A stretch of DNA of 64,000 nucleotides from Rhabdophis nuchalis (taxonomy: Eukaryota; Chordata; Lepidosauria; Squamata; Natricidae). The stretch lies in the NCBI GenBank assembly GCA_039707465.1, contig CM077647.1, positions 172,110,663 to 172,174,662 on the forward strand. The letters run 5' to 3'. Under the pieces are notes generated by a model. The model was not told the origin of the DNA. It made no database searches and saw only the letters and a program-made list of their open reading frames with translations. Below, piece by piece: positions 60,556-64,000 of the stretch. A program made the translations under genes and the position numbers. The stretch's first letter is position 1; each line of letters opens with the position of its first letter.

Positions 60556-60688
60556 TGCCAGCCACATGACCACAGAGAGGTTTTTGCACAGCACTGGCTC
60601 TTCAGCTTTGAAATGGAGATGAGCACTGCCCCCTAGATTCGGGAACGACTAGCACATATGTACAAGGGGAACCTTTACCTTTACGATA
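60556..60688 (+). mobile_element. Sauria-type SINE, 3' half
   Basis: GCCAGCCACATGACCACAGAG, GGAGATGAGCACTGCCCCC, GGGAACGACTAGCACATATG and the end GGGGAACCTTTACCTTTACG. Confidence 0.85.
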
Positions 60689-60691
60689 ACA

Positions 60692-60805
60692 AAGAGGGAA
60701 GACTGACCAACATTCAAATGGAAGGCAACTTTTGTGGGAATGGAACTGGAAAAAAGAATAACAGAATAACAGAGTTGGAAGGGACATTGGAGGTCATCTT
60801 ACAGT
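60692..60805 (+). mobile_element. CR1-type repeat fragment
   Basis: AGGGAAGACTGACCAACATTC, then AACAGAGTTGGAAGGGACATTGG. It shares its first part with 56233-56320. Confidence 0.6.
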
Positions 60806-61633
60806 ACTTACTCTCAATGGTCCGAGTTCCGGACCAAGAAAGTAAGGACACCAGTCGCTTTACCTTTCAAATGTTTATTTAACTGGAATCTTGGCACACC
60901 TTGAGCTCAGAAAGAATTTGCATCCCAGCTGCTTCTTATTGGCTGGAAACATGCCTTCCCCAGCTGGTCTAGATGTCTGGAATGCCAGCAAATGCTGTCA
61001 GCTGTTTTTCAGCTGTTTGTTGGCTTGTGCTGCTCTTGGGCTGATCCCATCCATCACTCTCTGCTGGCTTCTGGTGCATATCCTATGCCTCAGAGTCCCA
61101 CCACCCCCATAGGTCCCCTCCCCCCATGCATGGCAACTCCAAGATGGCATCACCATTTTGGGGGTTGACAGCTGGAGATGATCTCTGCTCTGGTGATTTG
61201 AGCCCTAGTATTGCATGGTGGGGTGAGCCCTCTGTCACTTGCCTCAGGTTCTGTCTCCTAGCAGTTCAAAAGCATGTTCTATGAGAGTGGATAAATAGGT
61301 ACCATTTTGGTGGAGAGACAAGCTGGTGCTTCATGTAGGCAGTTGGATTCCTTGTGACAGCTGTTTGTGAGACAGCTCTGGCAGAGATAGAAGACCTGCA
61401 AGAAAAGTCATTCCTCTTTCTTTTTGGCATCATATTAGCGCAACTTCCTGTGGCGTGCCTTGGAAAGCATTCAAGCATGTACCATGACAATGCTAATTAA
61501 ATTGGTAGCCAAACTACTACTCTGCATTAGGGTTGTAGTCTCCTAGGGTTGTAATAATGTCATACTCTAATAATAATCACGTACATAAACACTCAGATGA
61601 GGCCAGATTTGTTTCTTTTCCATCTCTAGGTAA
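60806..61633. other. Unassigned region, LTR-like start
   Basis: CCAGTCGCTTTACCTTTCAAATGTTTATTTAACTGG near 60851-60886 reads, on the minus strand, like an LTR end with AATAAACA. The following 250 bp are more G+C-rich. No coding domain was found. Confidence 0.25.
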
Positions 61634-62035
61634 TCTGTTTATATAAAAATGATGCTCTGTGTGTGTGTGTGAGTTCCAGCATAACTCTGGAATGCCTTGA
61701 CCAATTTCAAACAATCTTGGTACACAGATGACTTAATCTCTGAAAACAAATACTGTGAAGGTAAGACACCGCTAACAACCCTCGGGGTATATGCTCTGTT
61801 AAGATACAGCTTATTGTGCCTTAAAATGGCTTCTACTGTACTGCCTTATGATAACTTCCTCTGTACAGTACAGTGAAGTTGCCATGGTAATGGCTTCACA
61901 GTACTCCGCAAAAGGGCTCCCTCTGGTAAGCGGAAAAATCCAATATTATAAATTACATTTAGTCCGGACATTTGTGAATGCGTAATGCAGGATTGAGATA
62001 AGCAAATTCCTGGGCAACACCGGTTTCACAGCTAG
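61634..62035 (+). mobile_element. Helitron-like element, second family (402 bp)
   Basis: It begins TCTGTTTATATAAAAATG after A (61633) with a (GT)n and GAGTTCCAGCATAACTCTGG. It ends CCTGGGCAACACCGGTTTCACAG then CTAG (62032-62035). The truncated sister at 56474-56543 has T after CTAG; here it is A. No coding. Confidence 0.65.
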
Positions 62036-62242
62036 ACAAGGATAAGATTCGGTGTGGGTTGGTGATTCCATATCAATTGCATCATTAAGGCTATCACAAT
62101 TTACTGAGTTTATATTGTAATGTGTTTATAATAAAGTTTACTTTCTAGATCTTTCTCCTCGAATTGCAATACTTGTGTACATAAAAGGAAGAGTTAACAA
62201 TATATAGGAAACTCTATTTTTGGGGAATGACACTTGGACTTT
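62036..62242 (+). promoter_or_regulatory. OR upstream block copy (no OR in window)
   Basis: It is co-linear with 56544-56755 through GACACTTGGACTTT, where the L2-like LINE at 62243 interrupts. The rest of the unit probably lies beyond the right edge. Confidence 0.5.
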
Positions 62243-64000
62243 ATTAATCCTAAGAGGTGGGCTTAGCGCAGGCTCAGGGGATTCCTGTATAAATTTTTAA
62301 TCCGACTTTTAGGGGTTCCCAGGGAAGGGGGGTGGGGGGACCAATTAGGGGAATGACAAGAGAGAAGGCCGGCAATATGCGGAAATGAAAAGACGAAGGG
62401 GGATGGAGGGAGGGTCGGTCCCACTAGGGTATTTGCCATCAATACGGTCTTGGGGAGGGGCAGGGGCAGGGACGGTGGAAGGGGGGGATGGACACCATCA
62501 GTTGGAGCGTCGTGGCCGATGGTTACAGGTGATCATGCGCTCCAACTCCCCTTTCCTTCATCGCAGACTAGGTGAGCAAGAACCGCAGACCTGGGGCCTT
62601 GGACTGATGCTATGCAACGCCAGGTCCGTGGTACAAAAAGCCCCTCTCTTACATGACCTTGTGTTGGAGGGGGACCCGGACCTGATTGGCATTACGGAAA
62701 CCTGGTTGGGCCACGAGGGAGGACATCCCCTCGTAGAAATGTGCCCACCAGGATACCGAGCCTTCCATCAGCCCAGGGCCTTAGGGAGGGGTGGGGGAGT
62801 GGCGATCATGGTTAGGGAAGGTCTTGAGCCAAAGGAGACCACAGTCCCTCAGACGACCGGGTGTGAGTCCCTCCTTGTGAAGTGGGGCCTAGGGAGGCAG
62901 TTGGGCGTGTTAGTTGCATACCTGGCTCCTCGCTATACAACAACAGCCCTGCCCGCGCTGCTTGAGGTTATAGCCGGGGTGGCGGTTGAAACCCCCAGAC
63001 TTGTAGTCATGGGGGACATTAACCTGCCATCTGCAGGTGAGACCTCTGGTGTAGCTCGGGAGTCCATGGTTTCCATGACAGCCATGGACCTGACTCAGGT
63101 AGTTCTAGGCCCTACTCATGAGGGCGGACACACTTTGGATCTCATCTTCGTCTCGGGTCAGTGGAGTAGTGATCTGGGAGTAGGGGATTTAGTCATCACA
63201 CCCCTGTCATGGACAGATCATACTCTCCTTCGGCTCAACTTTCCGACCGCCACACCTCACTGTGAGGAGGTGGAACCAAACATCCCTATATGGTTCTGCC
63301 CCAGGCTCCTGATGGACCCGTTAAGGTTCCAGAAAGAGCTTGGGCCAATTCCTGCAGACTTGCTCTGCGACTCGGTTGAGGACCTAGTGACTGCATGGTT
63401 AAGTGCGGCCGCCGGGGCCTTGGACCGAGTCGCGCCCTTGCGGCCTCTCTTGCGGCGACGAACCACCTGGGCCCCTTGATTTACCGAGGAGCTCAGGGGG
63501 ATGAAACACCACAGGAGACGCCTAGAGAGCAGATGGAGATCATCTCGCTCTGAATCCGACCGAACACTAATAAGAGACCACATTAGGACTTATTTAGTGG
63601 CAATAAGGCTGGCCAAACGTGAATATTGTGCCACACTTATTGCATCCGCAGAAAACCGCCCTGCCGCCCTGTTTAAGGTAACCCACTCCCTCCTCCAACA
63701 GAGGCCGCGGGAAGCCTCTTTACAGGGTCGAGCAGAGGAATTTGGGATTTATCTGCAGGAGAAAATCACTCGGATTCGAAGCGAGTTACCCTCCATTGTC
63801 AATAGCCCTGTCGAGAGTGCCAAAGCAGCTCTTGAGACACCATTGTGGGAGGAGTTTGACTTTGTTACTATCAAAGATATGGACAAGCTGTCAAAGAGAC
63901 TCAGGGCCACCACATGTTTACTGGACCCGTGTCCCTCCTGGCTTGTACTGGAATCCTGGGAGACGACACGAGGCTGGCTTCAGGGCATTGTCAACGCATC
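62243..64000 (+). mobile_element. L2-like LINE, 5' part (copy J, runs off right edge)
   Basis: It has a 5' leader of about 140 bp, endonuclease, linker, and the start of the RT region (ATTCLLDPCPSWLVLESW near 63912-63960). It extends further 5' than copy C, so it may preserve the true element start. Only one stop codon was seen in the protein-coding part within the window. Confidence 0.88.
62385..63479 (+). CDS. L2-like LINE endonuclease ORF with one nonsense codon
   Basis: 364 residues. Residues about 65-285 form the AP-endonuclease: LMLCNARSVVQKAPLLHDLV, LIGITETWLGHEGG (intact ETWL), VVMGDINLPSAGE (usually GDFN), GPTHEGGHTLDLIF, SWTDHTLLRLNF. The frame ends at a TGA (63477-63479) where copy C has TGG (Trp). 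Beyond it the same frame continues (MKHHRRRLESRWRSSRS, LIASAENRPAALFKVTHSLL) to the window edge. The N-terminal ~60 residues are Gly/Arg-rich without a domain. The start ATG is uncertain. Confidence 0.82.
   Translation: MKRRRGMEGGSVPLGYLPSIRSWGGAGAGTVEGGDGHHQLERRGRWLQVIMRSNSPFLHRRLGEQEPQTWGLGLMLCNARSVVQKAPLLHDLVLEGDPDLIGITETWLGHEGGHPLVEMCPPGYRAFHQPRALGRGGGVAIMVREGLEPKETTVPQTTGCESLLVKWGLGRQLGVLVAYLAPRYTTTALPALLEVIAGVAVETPRLVVMGDINLPSAGETSGVARESMVSMTAMDLTQVVLGPTHEGGHTLDLIFVSGQWSSDLGVGDLVITPLSWTDHTLLRLNFPTATPHCEEVEPNIPIWFCPRLLMDPLRFQKELGPIPADLLCDSVEDLVTAWLSAAAGALDRVAPLRPLLRRRTTWAP

Overview
The window looks like nuclear DNA of a squamate reptile, most likely a snake. This is inferred from an A+T-rich, intron-like background, a cluster of tetrapod-type olfactory receptor (OR) genes with intronless coding exons, Sauria-type and other tRNA-derived SINEs, many CR1-type 3' ends with pentanucleotide microsatellite tails, L2-like and L1 LINEs, hAT and Tc1 relics, and Helitrons. 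No rRNA, tRNA, CRISPR or bacterial-type operon was seen.

The backbone is a tandem array of at least five OR units, all on the + strand. Three or four elements recur per unit: a conserved upstream block, a leader (5'UTR) exon ending in a GT donor, an intron of 1-9 kb, and a single coding exon with its acceptor just before the ATG. Coding exons: OR1 9772-12727 (broken by a retrotransposon), OR2 30162-31127, OR3 40823-41758, OR4 53626-54567, OR5 58339-59304. Candidate leader-exon donors lie at 6655, 24093, 24934, 39407, 49297 and 57445. A truncated N-terminal OR copy lies at 40526-40601 and an antisense C-terminal OR relic at 58003-58106. A further upstream block at 61972-62242 suggests another unit beyond the right edge.

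Region by region: 1-3042 nested L2-like LINEs (minus); 3043-3521 Tc1 relic; 3522-6654 the OR1 leader block split by L1 and CR1; 6655-9771 OR1 intron, with a SINE at the acceptor; 9772-12727 OR1 plus a 1.99 kb ORF1-only L1-related element; 12728-15391 flank, L1, SINE and CR1; 15392-17956 a 2.56 kb Helitron with nested CR1, hAT MITE and minisatellite; 18167-19180 LTR-like repeat and L2 end; 20337-23520 a nearly complete L2-like LINE; 23540-30005 OR2 upstream region with a second ORF1-only element (25996-27986, minus); 30162-31127 OR2; 31128-37670 Helitron, LINE, LTR, SINE and microsatellites; 37672-41758 OR3 unit; 42090-46385 LTR, L1 and SINE; 46400-54567 OR4 unit with hAT, Helitron and L2 insertions; 54590-57444 L1, CR1, L2 and palindromic MITE; 58003-59304 OR relic and OR5; 59690-64000 SSR, SINEs, Helitron and a second long L2-like LINE running off the edge.

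The most interesting items are the two matching ORF1-only, L1-related (HAL1-like) elements, with open ORF1s, target duplications and a shared antisense ORF in the 5' leader, and a Helitron copy that appears to have carried 252 bp of OR2 3' flank to a new site. The intact ORs encode membrane receptors presumed to act in chemosensory neurons. Everything else is selfish DNA shaping the array.
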